Source: an uncultured Eubacteriales bacterium (GTDB lineage: Bacteria > Bacillota > Clostridia > Oscillospirales > CAG-272). Taken from it: a stretch of DNA of 64,000 bases. The stretch covers positions 1 through 64,000 of the forward strand of contig CAKSDZ010000002.1 of the NCBI GenBank assembly GCA_934446365.1, in the 5' to 3' direction. How positions within the stretch are numbered: position 1 is the first letter of the stretch; every line of letters begins with the position of its first letter. A program made the translations under genes and the position numbers. Positions 44,703 through 54,372 of the stretch are shown here, piece after piece. The notes beneath the pieces are model-generated. The model was given only the letters and a program-made list of their open reading frames with translations, had not been told where the DNA came from and made no database searches.

Positions 44703-45209
44703 ATGGACAAAAAAGCATATTTGGAAATCGCGAAAATCATCAATACGCACGGCGTGCGCGGCGCGGTGAAGCTCGAGCCGTGGTGCGACAGCCCCGACGT
44801 CCTAAAACAAATCAAAACGCTGTATCTTCAAGACGGAACCGCCTTTGCGGTATCCGATATCAAAACGATAAACGGCGGGTTCCTCGTCGTTTCCCTTTCC
44901 GGCATTGAAACCGTGGAGCAGGCGGCGCGGCTGAAAAACAAAGTTCTCTTTGCCAAGAGAGAGGATATCCCGCTCACACCGGGCGCGCATTTTATCTGCG
45001 ACCTTATCGGACTTCCCGTTATCGATGCCGTAACCGGAAAGCAGTATGGGACGCTTTCGGACGTCATGCAGAATACCGTGCAGGAGCTTTATGCCGTGAA
45101 AACGCCGGAGGGCGGCACCGTCCTTCTGCCCGCGGTTCCGGAATTTATCCGTAAAATCGACGAGGAAGCCGGTATTTTCATCACGCCGATTGCCGGCTTT
45201 TTCGACTGA
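44703..45209 (+). CDS. rimM: 16S rRNA processing protein RimM
   Basis: 168 residues from ATG 44703 with AAAAGGAA upstream. Two beta-barrel domains: IAKIINTHGVRGAVKLEPWCD at the N-terminus and the PRC-barrel (LIGLPVIDAVTGKQYGTLSDV, LLPAVPEFI, IFITPIAGFFD). It assists maturation of the 30S head with S19. trmD follows after 16 bases. The usual upstream rpsP/KH pair is not here; rpsU is instead. Confidence 0.94.
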   Translation: MDKKAYLEIAKIINTHGVRGAVKLEPWCDSPDVLKQIKTLYLQDGTAFAVSDIKTINGGFLVVSLSGIETVEQAARLKNKVLFAKREDIPLTPGAHFICDLIGLPVIDAVTGKQYGTLSDVMQNTVQELYAVKTPEGGTVLLPAVPEFIRKIDEEAGIFITPIAGFFD

Positions 45210-45225
45210 CGGGAGGCGGCATCCG

Positions 45226-45945
45226 ATGCGCTTCGATATCATGACGCTCTTCCCGGCGCTCATCGAGACGGTGCTTTCCGAAAGCATCATCGGCCGAGCG
45301 AGAAAAGCCGGGATTTTGGAAATCAACACCTATAACATACGCGATTATTCAAAGGACAAGCACCGCCGCGTCGACGATACGCCGTATGGCGGCGGACGCG
45401 GAATGCTCATGAGTCCCGTGCCGATCTACGACTGCTTTCTCGCGGCGACCGACCCCGAAAAAAATCCGGCAAAAAAGCGGCGCGTGCTGTATATGTCCCC
45501 GCAGGGACGGGTTCTGACGCAGGAAAAGGCGCGCTCGCTCGCCGCGGAATACGACAATATCGTCATTCTCTGCGGCCACTATGAGGGCGTCGACGAACGC
45601 ATCATCGAGGAAATCGTCGATGAGGAGGTTTCCGTCGGTGATTTCGTGCTGACAGGCGGCGAGATACCCGCCTGCATCCTCGTCGACGCGGTGTCCCGTC
45701 TGATTCCGGGCGTGCTTTCCGACGCGGAATGCTATGAAAAGGAAAGCTTCTCCGAGGAGGGACTTCTCGAATATCCTCAGTATACGCGTCCCTATGAATT
45801 CCGCGGCAGAAAGGTTCCGGACGTGCTGCTCAGCGGTCATCATGCGAACATCGAAAAATGGCGCGCCGAGGCGGCGCTCGAAAAAACAAGACGGGCACGT
45901 CCCGAGCTTGTCCGCGATAAGCCGGAACCAAAGTCCGAAGCATAA
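45226..45945 (+). CDS. trmD: tRNA (guanine37-N1)-methyltransferase TrmD
   Basis: 239 residues from ATG 45226 behind GGGAGGCGG. SPOUT trefoil-knot enzyme: MRFDIMTLFP, DYSKDKHRRVDDTPYGGGRGM, YMSPQGRVLTQ, LCGHYEGVDERI and GDFVLTGGEIPA. It makes m1G37 in tRNAs reading CNN and similar codons, preventing +1 frameshifts. Between rimM and murJ in one operon. Confidence 0.97.
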   Translation: MRFDIMTLFPALIETVLSESIIGRARKAGILEINTYNIRDYSKDKHRRVDDTPYGGGRGMLMSPVPIYDCFLAATDPEKNPAKKRRVLYMSPQGRVLTQEKARSLAAEYDNIVILCGHYEGVDERIIEEIVDEEVSVGDFVLTGGEIPACILVDAVSRLIPGVLSDAECYEKESFSEEGLLEYPQYTRPYEFRGRKVPDVLLSGHHANIEKWRAEAALEKTRRARPELVRDKPEPKSEA

Positions 45946-45975
45946 AAAGCCGCGGAGCGGCGGGAAGGAGATGTC

Positions 45976-47568
45976 ATGGAGAAAACTGCAAAAAAAGCCG
46001 GATTTACCGTCGCCGCCATGATTCTCGCCACGCTGCTTTCCAAGCTTCTCGGCATGCTCCGTCAGGTGATGATTGCAAGCACGCTCGCCGACAGCATGGA
46101 GGGCGTCGCCTTTGCCGCGGCGTCCAAAATCCCGTTTGCAATCTTCGACATGCTCTTTTCCGCCGCGGTGCTGGGTTCGTTCATTCCGATTTACAAAGGG
46201 AGCCTTGCCAAAGAGCCGGAACGCGCACGGAAATTCTCCGCATCGTTTCTCACCTGCATCGCCGTCGTAACCGCGGTAATTGCCGTGCTCGGCATGATTT
46301 TCTCGCGTCAGATTCTCTTTTTGGCGGCGCCGAAGCTCGACGAGGAAACCGCCGTGCTCGCCGCGGGACTGCTTCGCATCATGTTCCCCGCCATGATATT
46401 CGCAGGGGCTGCCTACACGCTCGTCGGCATTCTGCAATCCCATGAAAGCTTCATCCTGCCGTCGCTTGTCAGCGCGTTTTCCAACCTCGTCATCATCGGC
46501 TATCTCTTTCTGTTCCGCGATGTATCGGGCGAGGCCGCCGCATACGGGCTTGCCGCGGCTTATCTCGTGTCATGGACGGTGCAGTTTCTCACCCTCGCGG
46601 TGCCCCTCATAAAGCGTCACCGTTTCCCGCGTCCCCGCGCCGACTTCGGAAATCCCGACCTTCGCCTGTCGGTGAAGCGTTCGCTTCCGGTCATGCTCGG
46701 CTCATGGCTTATTCCCGTCGGCACGCTTACGGCGACGTTCTTTTCCTCCTACATCGACATGCAGACAAGCGGCGCCGCAATCGTCGTTTTCGATTATGCG
46801 TTTTCCGTATACTCCATCATCGCCGGAATCTTGACCTACGGCGTATGCAATTTCATCTTCCCGAAGCTGTCGGAAAAATCCGCCGCCGGTGATACCGCAG
46901 GCTTTGCCGGAACCGTTCGCACGGGCTTTTTTGCCGCGCTCGCCATGATTCTGCCCGTGGCGGCGGGCACCTTTATCCTTTCCGGCGAGGGAATCCGCCT
47001 TTTGTACCTGCGCGGTGACTTTACCGAAGAGCTTGCGGCCGCCGTCGCCGCAAGTCTGCGCGTACTCACCGTCGCGATGCCGGCCTACTGTGTCATCGAG
47101 CTGCTCTCCCGCGTATTCTACTCCTGCGGCAGGGAAAAACATCCGATGTACGCCGCGGCCGCGGGCATGATAACGGGAATCCTGTCGTCGCTTTTGTTCT
47201 TGGCCGCGGACTCGCTCACCGTCACGACCATCGCGCTGTCAAATGCCATAGGACAGGTCGCGGCGGCGCTCCTTCTGCTTTTTTTCTGCCGCGGCGTGAT
47301 TCCGGACATGATTCGGAAAGAGGATATCAGAAAAGCCGTCGGAACGGCGTTTTCGTTCGTCCTCTCCGCAGCGGCGATGGCAGTTCTCCACCGTTTTCTC
47401 ATACGGAAAATTGTAAATTTTGCCTTGCTCGGAAATTTTATTATCATAGCTATTGTTTTTCTCACCGGAATTGTGGTATATTTAATATGTATGATATCGA
47501 CAAAATCCCTGATGATATCCCCATCAGGCTGGAAAAGAGGTGAAAATGCCCGTGGCCGGCGGCGATAA
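45976..47568 (+). CDS. murJ: Lipid II flippase MurJ
   Basis: 530 residues behind GGAAGGAGATG. About fourteen membrane helices of the MVF/MOP fold, with LLSKLLGMLRQVMIA at helix 1 and FSAAVLGSFIPIY at helix 2, as in MviN/MurJ. It flips lipid II to the outer face for peptidoglycan synthesis. The last 23 bases overlap the next gene in another frame. Confidence 0.92.
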   Translation: MEKTAKKAGFTVAAMILATLLSKLLGMLRQVMIASTLADSMEGVAFAAASKIPFAIFDMLFSAAVLGSFIPIYKGSLAKEPERARKFSASFLTCIAVVTAVIAVLGMIFSRQILFLAAPKLDEETAVLAAGLLRIMFPAMIFAGAAYTLVGILQSHESFILPSLVSAFSNLVIIGYLFLFRDVSGEAAAYGLAAAYLVSWTVQFLTLAVPLIKRHRFPRPRADFGNPDLRLSVKRSLPVMLGSWLIPVGTLTATFFSSYIDMQTSGAAIVVFDYAFSVYSIIAGILTYGVCNFIFPKLSEKSAAGDTAGFAGTVRTGFFAALAMILPVAAGTFILSGEGIRLLYLRGDFTEELAAAVAASLRVLTVAMPAYCVIELLSRVFYSCGREKHPMYAAAAGMITGILSSLLFLAADSLTVTTIALSNAIGQVAAALLLLFFCRGVIPDMIRKEDIRKAVGTAFSFVLSAAAMAVLHRFLIRKIVNFALLGNFIIIAIVFLTGIVVYLICMISTKSLMISPSGWKRGENARGRRR

Positions 47569-49471
47569 AAAAACGCGCAGAGGAGCGAAAATGCTCTCCA
47601 TGCTCCGCAGCTCCTTTTTCATTTATCATCTCACAAGATTTTCGGCTTTCATCTACCGCCTGATTCTATCCAGCGTGTTCGGTACCGTCATGACGTCATA
47701 TGACAGACTGTCGGAGGCTTTCTCTTCCTCTCTGATTGTGACCAAAATCCGGTCGCTTTCGGGAAACCGAGGCGGCACCTCCATCAAAAAAGCAAAGCAA
47801 AGCGTGGCAAAATCGTATGAAAGCAGCTTTCTGCTTTCCAAGCTGCGCCGGCTGTCCCACAGTCTCCTGCTCACCCACGTCAACACGCTCGGACTGTTTT
47901 TCTTTTCTTTCGGCTTTTATATCGTCATCATTCAGCTGCTCAAACAGTATACGTTCAATATCCAAAATCTGAACCCGCTTTCCCTTGTCGCCGGCGTCAT
48001 CATTATGAGCGTCGCGGTATTCATGTTTTTCTCCAAAAAGAATCTCGCCGGTGCCATCTACGAAAGCCGAATCCTGCGTTTTCTTCTCTTCGACTTTCTC
48101 GGACTGCGCGTCATCGACATCGCCGAAGCCTCCGATGTCGAATCCCGCCGGGGCTTCAACATCCCGTTCATTCTCGGAATGATTTTCGGCGTCTTGTCGA
48201 TTTTTATCGAACCTATTTATATCGTCTGCGCGCTTGGACTTCTGCTGATGGCCGCCGTCGTCATGTCGTCTCCGGAGGCCGGCGTGCTTCTGATCTTCCT
48301 CGCGCTTCCTTTTCTGTCGACCATGACGCTCGTCGCCGTTCTGCTGCTGATTTTTCTATCCTATATCTTAAAGCTGATCTGCGGACGGCGCATCATCAAA
48401 TTCACGCTCGTGGATTTTACGGTGGCGGCATTTCTTCTCTTTCTGTTTTTCGGCGGCGTTTTCACCGTCGACTTTTCGAGCGTTCCGAAAATGCTCGTCT
48501 TTGTATGCTTTATGCTCGGCTACTTTGTCGTAAAAAACACGGTGCGTTCCCCCGTTTTGGTGCGGAAATGTCTCTATTCTCTCGCGGTCTCAAGCGTGCT
48601 TGTCTCCCTTTACGGGCTGTATCAGAACTTTTTCGGTACGCCGTCCACGGTTTGGCAGGATACGGCAATGTTTTCCGAAATCAAGGGACGCGTCGTCTCC
48701 ACGTTCGCCAATCCGAATGTTCTCGGTGAATATCTAATCCTCATTTTCCCGATCATTCTCGCCCTGATGATTACGGCAAAGCACATCAACGAACGCTTTG
48801 CCCTCCTGCTTGCCGCCGCGGCAAGCTGTGCCTGCCTCGTTTTCACCTGGTCGAGAGGCGCATGGCTCGGATTTGCCGTTTCGCTCGTTCTCTTTCTCTG
48901 CCTTTCGAGCAAGCATTTCTTCACGGCAGGAATCCTTATGATTCCGCTTTTCACGGCAGCGCTCTTCTTCGGCTCCGGGACATCCATTGTCCGCCGCTTC
49001 ACCAGCATCGGGGACAGCTCAACCTCCTATCGGCTCGGAATTTGGCGCGGCGTGCTCCTTATGCTCGCGGACGTATTTTACTTCGGAATCGGAATCGGCG
49101 AGGGGGCGTTCGCCGATATCTATCCGTTCTATGCACTAAGCGGAATCGAAGCCGCCCCTCACAGCCATAATCTATATCTGCAAATCACGGTTGAGGTCGG
49201 ACTTTTCGCCCTTATCGCTTTTCTTATCTTCGTTTTTACTTTCGCACAGTGCTTCCTCAGCTTCTGCAAAAATGCCGTTTCCAAAGCCAACAAAACCATA
49301 TGTCTCGGCATATTCTGCGGAATCGTCGCTTTCCTTATCCAAGGCCTTACGGACTACGTGTGGTATAATTACCGCCTGTTCCTGCTCTTCTGGATGATCG
49401 CGGGGCTCGGCATCGCGCATATTTTCACGGCAAAAAGCACCGCCGAGGAATCCGAACAATTTTATTATTGA
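47546..49471 (+). CDS. O-antigen ligase/WaaL-family membrane protein
   Basis: 641 residues from ATG 47546 with AGAGGTG upstream (a GTG at 47540 is an alternative). An N-terminal basic cytoplasmic region of about 110 residues is followed by roughly 12 hydrophobic segments. The Wzy_C-type core has STFANPNVLGEYL, VFTWSRGAWLG, SIGDSSTSYRLGIWRG and an HSHNLYLQ loop, which hold the conserved Arg and His of ligases/polymerases. It probably links or polymerises surface glycans. It overlaps murJ by 23 bases. Confidence 0.83.
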   Translation: MPVAGGDKKTRRGAKMLSMLRSSFFIYHLTRFSAFIYRLILSSVFGTVMTSYDRLSEAFSSSLIVTKIRSLSGNRGGTSIKKAKQSVAKSYESSFLLSKLRRLSHSLLLTHVNTLGLFFFSFGFYIVIIQLLKQYTFNIQNLNPLSLVAGVIIMSVAVFMFFSKKNLAGAIYESRILRFLLFDFLGLRVIDIAEASDVESRRGFNIPFILGMIFGVLSIFIEPIYIVCALGLLLMAAVVMSSPEAGVLLIFLALPFLSTMTLVAVLLLIFLSYILKLICGRRIIKFTLVDFTVAAFLLFLFFGGVFTVDFSSVPKMLVFVCFMLGYFVVKNTVRSPVLVRKCLYSLAVSSVLVSLYGLYQNFFGTPSTVWQDTAMFSEIKGRVVSTFANPNVLGEYLILIFPIILALMITAKHINERFALLLAAAASCACLVFTWSRGAWLGFAVSLVLFLCLSSKHFFTAGILMIPLFTAALFFGSGTSIVRRFTSIGDSSTSYRLGIWRGVLLMLADVFYFGIGIGEGAFADIYPFYALSGIEAAPHSHNLYLQITVEVGLFALIAFLIFVFTFAQCFLSFCKNAVSKANKTICLGIFCGIVAFLIQGLTDYVWYNYRLFLLFWMIAGLGIAHIFTAKSTAEESEQFYY

Positions 49472-49544
49472 ATCCGAAGCACTCCGGCCGTCTGCGGCGG
49501 TCGGACGGCATTCTCAAAATCTCCGCAGGGAAACGAGATAAACT

Positions 49545-50051
49545 ATGACAAACGACAGACAAAAGACGCGTTTTAATTTCATCGACGTCCTCATTATCCT
49601 CATCATTTTGGCTGTGGTCGGCGCCGCAGTCTACCTGATCGTAACCGGAAATATGGAATCCCGCAGGGCGGAAAGCGCCAATATTGAGTTCACCGTCCGC
49701 ATCTCGGCGGTAGACGAAAAATACCTTTCCCTGATTCGGGAAAACGAATCCGTCAAGGATTCCTCGACCGATAAGGTGATCGGCACCATCCGAAAAATCA
49801 CAACGGAAAAAACCCGCTATTACGGAGATACCGCGATTCCCTCAGGAAATGGCTACACAGTCACAGCGGCGGAATATGACGACAAATACGATGTGTATGT
49901 CACGATTTCCGCTTATGCGAAAGCGGACGACCGCGGCATCTATACGATAGGAAGCTCGCGAATCCTTGTCGGCGCACCTATCAATTTCAAGGTTCCCTCT
50001 TTCACCTCCGTATCGTATATCACCGAGTTTTCGACGGAAATCCCCGACTAA
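49545..50051 (+). CDS. DUF4330 family protein (first of tandem pair)
   Basis: 168 residues with GGGAAACGAG upstream. Starts TRFNFIDVLIILIILAVVGAA, a single membrane anchor preceded by the FNxxD motif typical of DUF4330, then an extracytoplasmic beta-rich domain. Function unknown. The paralogue 26 bases downstream shares the layout. Likely in the same transcript as the O-antigen-ligase-like gene. Confidence 0.75.
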   Translation: MTNDRQKTRFNFIDVLIILIILAVVGAAVYLIVTGNMESRRAESANIEFTVRISAVDEKYLSLIRENESVKDSSTDKVIGTIRKITTEKTRYYGDTAIPSGNGYTVTAAEYDDKYDVYVTISAYAKADDRGIYTIGSSRILVGAPINFKVPSFTSVSYITEFSTEIPD

Positions 50052-50077
50052 CGGAATTTCCATGAAAGGATAGAATT

Positions 50078-50572
50078 ATGGCAAACAAAACCGACACGAA
50101 AAAGTCAGGCGCCCGCTTCAATATATTCGACGTCATCATTATATTCATCGTTCTCGCGTGTATTGCGGCCATCATCGTAAGGGCGTATTTCACCGCCAAC
50201 ATCAAGGATGACTTCACGACGGCCAAGGTCGAGTTTTCCGTCATCAGCGTATCCGAAAATACCGCCGCCTCCCTCCATCCGTCCCGGAAAATTTATTTTT
50301 CCTCGAATGGCGATGAAATCGGCACCATCGACGAAGTTACCTATGGTCCCTCCGAAATATACGCCTTGGATGCGGCAGGGAAACCGGTTTCCGCTTCCCA
50401 TCCGGATAAAAAGGACGCACACGGCACCGCGACGCTCTACGGCATTTGGACGGACGACGGTTTTATGATAAACGGAACCATCCTCGCCCTCGCAGGGAAA
50501 ACCGTCAACATTTACACACAGGACGTGGAATGCATCATGACGATTGTCGGCATCACCGCTTCGGAGAGCTGA
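50078..50572 (+). CDS. DUF4330 family protein (second of tandem pair)
   Basis: 164 residues behind GAAAGGAT. ARFNIFDVIIIFIVLACIAAIIV anchor, then a beta-rich domain with little identity to its neighbour beyond the anchor and IGTI. A tandem duplication that has diverged. Function unknown. Confidence 0.74.
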   Translation: MANKTDTKKSGARFNIFDVIIIFIVLACIAAIIVRAYFTANIKDDFTTAKVEFSVISVSENTAASLHPSRKIYFSSNGDEIGTIDEVTYGPSEIYALDAAGKPVSASHPDKKDAHGTATLYGIWTDDGFMINGTILALAGKTVNIYTQDVECIMTIVGITASES

Positions 50573-50618
50573 CCCTAAAAAATCTCGCAGACTTTCGGCA
50601 CTTTTTTGCAAAAAACTA

Positions 50619-50647
50619 TTGATTTTGTACACCAATATTGATATAAT
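50619..50647 (+). promoter_or_regulatory. Predicted sigma-A promoter for the HPr-like gene
   Basis: TTGATT at 50619-50624, 17 bases, TATAAT at 50642-50647. A short ATTGATATCAA palindrome follows at 50649-50659. Confidence 0.7.
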
Positions 50648-50725
50648 AATTGATATCAAATCTGTTATTTGCAGTTCATTTCGGTAAAAGCCGCGTGAAA
50701 ACAACACAAACAGGAGCGAACGAAA

Positions 50726-50983
50726 ATGATTTCCAGAAATATAACGATCAAAAACAGCGTCGGTCTTTATGCAAGACCCGCGACTTTCTTTATCCAAAAA
50801 GCAAATACCTATAAAAGCTCCATATGGATTCAGAAAGATGATCGGCGCGTCAACGCGAAAAGTCTGCTCGGCGTGCTTTCCATGGCGATCTCCGGCGGTT
50901 CTACCGTAACGCTCATCGCCGACGGTCCCGACGAAACGGAAGCACTGAACGGATTGGAGCTTCTTGTCAGCACGGAGCTTTGA
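50726..50983 (+). CDS. HPr-like protein lacking the phosphorylatable His15 (Crh-like)
   Basis: 85 residues behind CAGGAGCG. HPr fold throughout, with VGLYARPA at the active site: Tyr15 replaces the catalytic His15. The Ser46 site is intact in NAKSLLGVLSM. HPr without His15 cannot pass phosphate in the sugar phosphotransferase system. Crh of Bacillus has Gln there and acts only in catabolite repression through Ser46-P and CcpA. A regulatory role of the same kind is inferred. It lies between DUF4330 genes and uvrC with its own promoter. Confidence 0.85.
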   Translation: MISRNITIKNSVGLYARPATFFIQKANTYKSSIWIQKDDRRVNAKSLLGVLSMAISGGSTVTLIADGPDETEALNGLELLVSTEL

Positions 50984-51075
50984 GGTTCCGCCATTCCCCA
51001 CACATAATCCACGGCAGATAACGGCTTGCAGAATATGCAGATGCGTTTTCTGTCGTTTTTCATTACGGAGGAATC

Positions 51076-52899
51076 ATGGTAAATTCCGAATACGCGGAAA
51101 GACTGCGGGAAAAGGCCGCGGCACTTCCCCTCTCCCCCGGTGTATATATCATGCGGGACACCGCAGGCAAGGTCATTTACGTCGGAAAATCCCGTGCGAT
51201 TAAAAACCGTGTGTCGCAGTATTTTCATGAAAACAGCGGAAACGGACCCAAAACGGACGCCATGACCTCCCGCATATTCGACTTCGACTACATTCTCTGC
51301 GACACCGAAATCGAAGCGCTGACGCTGGAAAACAGCCTGATTAAGCTCTACCATCCCAAATACAACATCAAGCTCAAAGACGATAAGGCCTACCCCTATC
51401 TGAAAGCGACGGTCGATGAAGAGTATCCCCGTTTTCTGATGACAAGGCGGCGCGATTCGGATAAGGCAAAATATTTCGGTCCGTATACCAGCACGGCCAC
51501 GGTTTACGGCATCATTTCCGCCATGCAGAAGACCTTCGGGCTTCCCTCCTGCCGCCGTCTGTTTCCGCGCGACCGCGGACGGGTGTCAAGCTGCGTATAC
51601 AAACAGCTCGGCTGTGTCGCGCCGTGCGACCCCGACACCACGCCGGAAGCCTATCGGGAAGCCTTTTCGGAGGCGGTTTCCTTTCTGTCGGGAAATTATA
51701 ACGCGGTCATCGCCGCCCTCACCGAAAAAATGAACTTCGCGGCGGAAAACCTCGCGTTCGAGGCTGCCGCCGCATACCGCGACCGGATACGCGCCGTCTC
51801 CAAGCTCGAGGAAAAGCAAAAGGTCGTCGCAAATCCCGATACGGAACGCGATATCGCCGCATGGTATGTGGGCGATCCCGTATCCGCCATCTGCGTTTTC
51901 TATATCCGCAGCGGCAAGCTGATTGACTCCGAAATATTCTATTTTTCCGGAGGGGAGATTCTCGACAGCGCCGCCGTCTCCTCCTTTCTTGCCGAGCTTT
52001 ACAACAGGCGGGAATATATTCCGCGCGAAATTGATCTTTCCGAGCCGCTTGCCGAAGAGGATATCGACGCGCTCGCCCCTTGGCTTTCGGAAAGGGCGGG
52101 ATATCGCGTCACGCTCCGCACTCCGGTGCGGGGAGAAACCAAACGCCTTTGCGATATGGCAAAGGAAAACGCCGGACAGCGCGCCAAGGAATATGCCCGC
52201 ATGATGGAAAAGGACGAAAAATCCCTTGTAAGACTCGCCGCGCTTTGCGGACTGGAAACCGTGCCGGAACGGATCGAGGCTTTCGACATCTCCAATTTCG
52301 GAGACGAAGCGATTACCGCGGGAATGGTCGTTTATGAAAACGGAAAGCCTAAAAAAAGCGATTACCGCCTTTTCACGATCAAGTCCGTTGCCGGACGTGA
52401 CGACTACGCCTCCATGCGGGAGGCGGTCGGACGGCGGCTCGCCCATTTAAACGACAAAGGAGCCGTGCCGCCCGACCTTCTTCTCATCGACGGCGGCGAA
52501 GCGCACCGAAGCGCCGCCGCAGAGGTCGTCGCCGAGGCCGGATTCAATATTCCCGTATTCGGCATGGTCAAGGACGACTATCACAAGACGCGCGCACTCG
52601 TAGGCGAAGGAGGAGAAATCTCCATCGCGGCAGAGCAGTCCGTCTACACGCTCATCTATAAAATCCAGGAGGAGGTGCACCGCTTCACCGTCTCCAAAAT
52701 GAGCGCCGCCAAGCGCAAAACCGAAAAGACCTCCGTTTTGGAGGAGATTGACGGTGTCGGAAAGGCTCGCGCAAGGGCGCTGCTCGCGCGTTTCGGCGGA
52801 CTTTCGGGCGTCAAGGCCGCATCGCCGGAGGAGCTGCGCACCGTGCGCGGCATCACGCCGGAAATCGCGGAAAATATCCGCCGGTATTTTCAAAAGTAA
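51076..52899 (+). CDS. uvrC: Excinuclease ABC subunit C
   Basis: 607 residues behind ACGGAGGAATC. GIY-YIG nuclease domain (PGVYIMRDTAGKVIYVGKSRAIKNRV), UVR motif (MNFAAENLAFEAAAAYRDRI), RNase H-like second nuclease (IEAFDISNFGD, LLIDGGEAHRSAA, GMVKDDYHKTRAL), and C-terminal HhH pair (EEIDGVGKARARALLARFGGL). It makes both incisions in nucleotide excision repair after UvrAB. Length is normal. Confidence 0.97.
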   Translation: MVNSEYAERLREKAAALPLSPGVYIMRDTAGKVIYVGKSRAIKNRVSQYFHENSGNGPKTDAMTSRIFDFDYILCDTEIEALTLENSLIKLYHPKYNIKLKDDKAYPYLKATVDEEYPRFLMTRRRDSDKAKYFGPYTSTATVYGIISAMQKTFGLPSCRRLFPRDRGRVSSCVYKQLGCVAPCDPDTTPEAYREAFSEAVSFLSGNYNAVIAALTEKMNFAAENLAFEAAAAYRDRIRAVSKLEEKQKVVANPDTERDIAAWYVGDPVSAICVFYIRSGKLIDSEIFYFSGGEILDSAAVSSFLAELYNRREYIPREIDLSEPLAEEDIDALAPWLSERAGYRVTLRTPVRGETKRLCDMAKENAGQRAKEYARMMEKDEKSLVRLAALCGLETVPERIEAFDISNFGDEAITAGMVVYENGKPKKSDYRLFTIKSVAGRDDYASMREAVGRRLAHLNDKGAVPPDLLLIDGGEAHRSAAAEVVAEAGFNIPVFGMVKDDYHKTRALVGEGGEISIAAEQSVYTLIYKIQEEVHRFTVSKMSAAKRKTEKTSVLEEIDGVGKARARALLARFGGLSGVKAASPEELRTVRGITPEIAENIRRYFQK

Positions 52900-53043
52900 C
52901 CCGCGTGGTTCCATACGAATAACCGATGACAATCTCATAATAAGGCGAAAATTTCGTTTTACGAAAGCTTGCTTACTTTCCAATAATGCCCCACCGCCAC
53001 GGCATCGATTGCCGAAAAATATATGAAAAAGGACGATATTCCC

Positions 53044-53613
53044 ATGAGAATTATTACAGGAAGCGCCAGAGGCGCCACACTTGCCACGCTTGACGGAGAA
53101 GCCACCCGTCCCACGCCCGCCAAGGTAAAAGAGGCGGTTTTCAGCTCCATACAGTTCGATATCGAGGGTCGCCGCGTCCTCGATCTCTTCGCCGGCTCCG
53201 GTCAAATGGGACTGGAAGCGCTCAGCCGCGGCGCAGAAAAGGCGACCCTTGTGGACAGCTCCCGCGAAGCGATAGACGTCATCAAAGCCAATGCCCAAAA
53301 AATTCATCTCTATCAAAAAACAAACGTCCTCTGCATGGACTGGAAGCAGTATATCCGGTTTGCAAAAGGAAAAAACAAATTTGACATTGTCTTTCTCGAT
53401 CCGCCGTATGGACTTCGCATCCTCCCGCAGGTGACGGCGGAGCTTTATGACGCCGGACTTCTTGCGGACGGTGCCATCCTCGTCTGCGAGGACGAACGCC
53501 TCGGTCTTGCCGACGACGTCATGGTGGAAACACGCTATCGGAAAATCAAGGACGCACGGTACGGCCGTGTATCGATCACCTATCTCACCCCGCTTGTGCA
53601 GGACGGCGAGTGA
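53044..53613 (+). CDS. rsmD: 16S rRNA (guanine966-N2)-methyltransferase RsmD
   Basis: 189 residues; ATG 53044 (MRIITGSARG) with AAAAAGGACG upstream is preferred over the in-frame ATG at 53023. SAM motif LDLFAGSGQMGLEALSRGA and catalytic DPPYG. coaD follows after 30 bases, the common rsmD-coaD pair. Confidence 0.93.
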   Translation: MRIITGSARGATLATLDGEATRPTPAKVKEAVFSSIQFDIEGRRVLDLFAGSGQMGLEALSRGAEKATLVDSSREAIDVIKANAQKIHLYQKTNVLCMDWKQYIRFAKGKNKFDIVFLDPPYGLRILPQVTAELYDAGLLADGAILVCEDERLGLADDVMVETRYRKIKDARYGRVSITYLTPLVQDGE

Positions 53614-53643
53614 ATCTCGCAGCTTCAAGGGAGGAAAACCCGA

Positions 53644-54135
53644 ATGAAAAGCAAAAAAGCACTGGTCCCCGGAACCTTTGATCCCGTAACCCGGGGACAT
53701 CTCGCCCTCATTGAGGCGGCTGCCGCGCTCTTTGACGAGGTAACGGTCTGCATCTTAATCAATCCGGAAAAGCACTGCATGTTCGACGAAGATACGCGCA
53801 AGAAAGCACTGAAAGCCGCGGTGATGAGACTTGACAATGTGACAATCGCATCCTGCCACGGCATGACCGCGGATTACGCAAAGGAAATCGGCGCCGATGC
53901 CATCGTGCGCGGAATACGGGACGAAAAGGACGCGGTCTATGAGCTGGAAATGGCGGATTTCAACCTCCGCCGTACCGGCGTAAAAACGGTCTTTTTTCCC
54001 GCACCGCCGGAGCTGCGCACGCTTTCCTCCACGCAGGCAAGAGAGCGCCTCCTGTCGGGAGAAATGCCGGAGACTTGCCTGCCTGCCGGCGTTCCCGAAA
54101 TCCTGCAAAGCGAAAAAAGGAACGCGGCTGATTGA
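53644..54135 (+). CDS. coaD: Pantetheine-phosphate adenylyltransferase
   Basis: 163 residues behind GGGAGGAAAACCC. Nucleotidyltransferase motif PGTFDPVTRGHL (TxGH variant with an Arg) and SSTQARERLLSG; the IVRGIRDEKDAVYELEMA stretch binds ATP/pantetheine. It makes dephospho-CoA in coenzyme A synthesis. Last gene of the plus-strand run. Confidence 0.93.
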   Translation: MKSKKALVPGTFDPVTRGHLALIEAAAALFDEVTVCILINPEKHCMFDEDTRKKALKAAVMRLDNVTIASCHGMTADYAKEIGADAIVRGIRDEKDAVYELEMADFNLRRTGVKTVFFPAPPELRTLSSTQARERLLSGEMPETCLPAGVPEILQSEKRNAAD

Positions 54136-54372
54136 GAGACTGAATTTTGACGATATCAAAATCACAGCACTTCATGTCAAAATCGAAAATTCCTGTCCAT
54201 AAGACGAAAAAATGCAGTTTACAAAAGAATTTTATAAAGGCTTTGCGATTACAGGAAGCGCACACAAGCATGGCATGCCGGCAATGCCGGCAGAAAATTT
54301 GATAAAGGGCGCGGTGGCGGAAGCCGGTCATGATATCTTTCGCTGAAACCGGAAAAAAATCTGAAATCATAA

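Noticed and set aside
53960..54370. Minus-strand gene overlapping coaD
   Set aside because: Mostly antisense to coaD, with no RBS or motif in the non-overlapping part.
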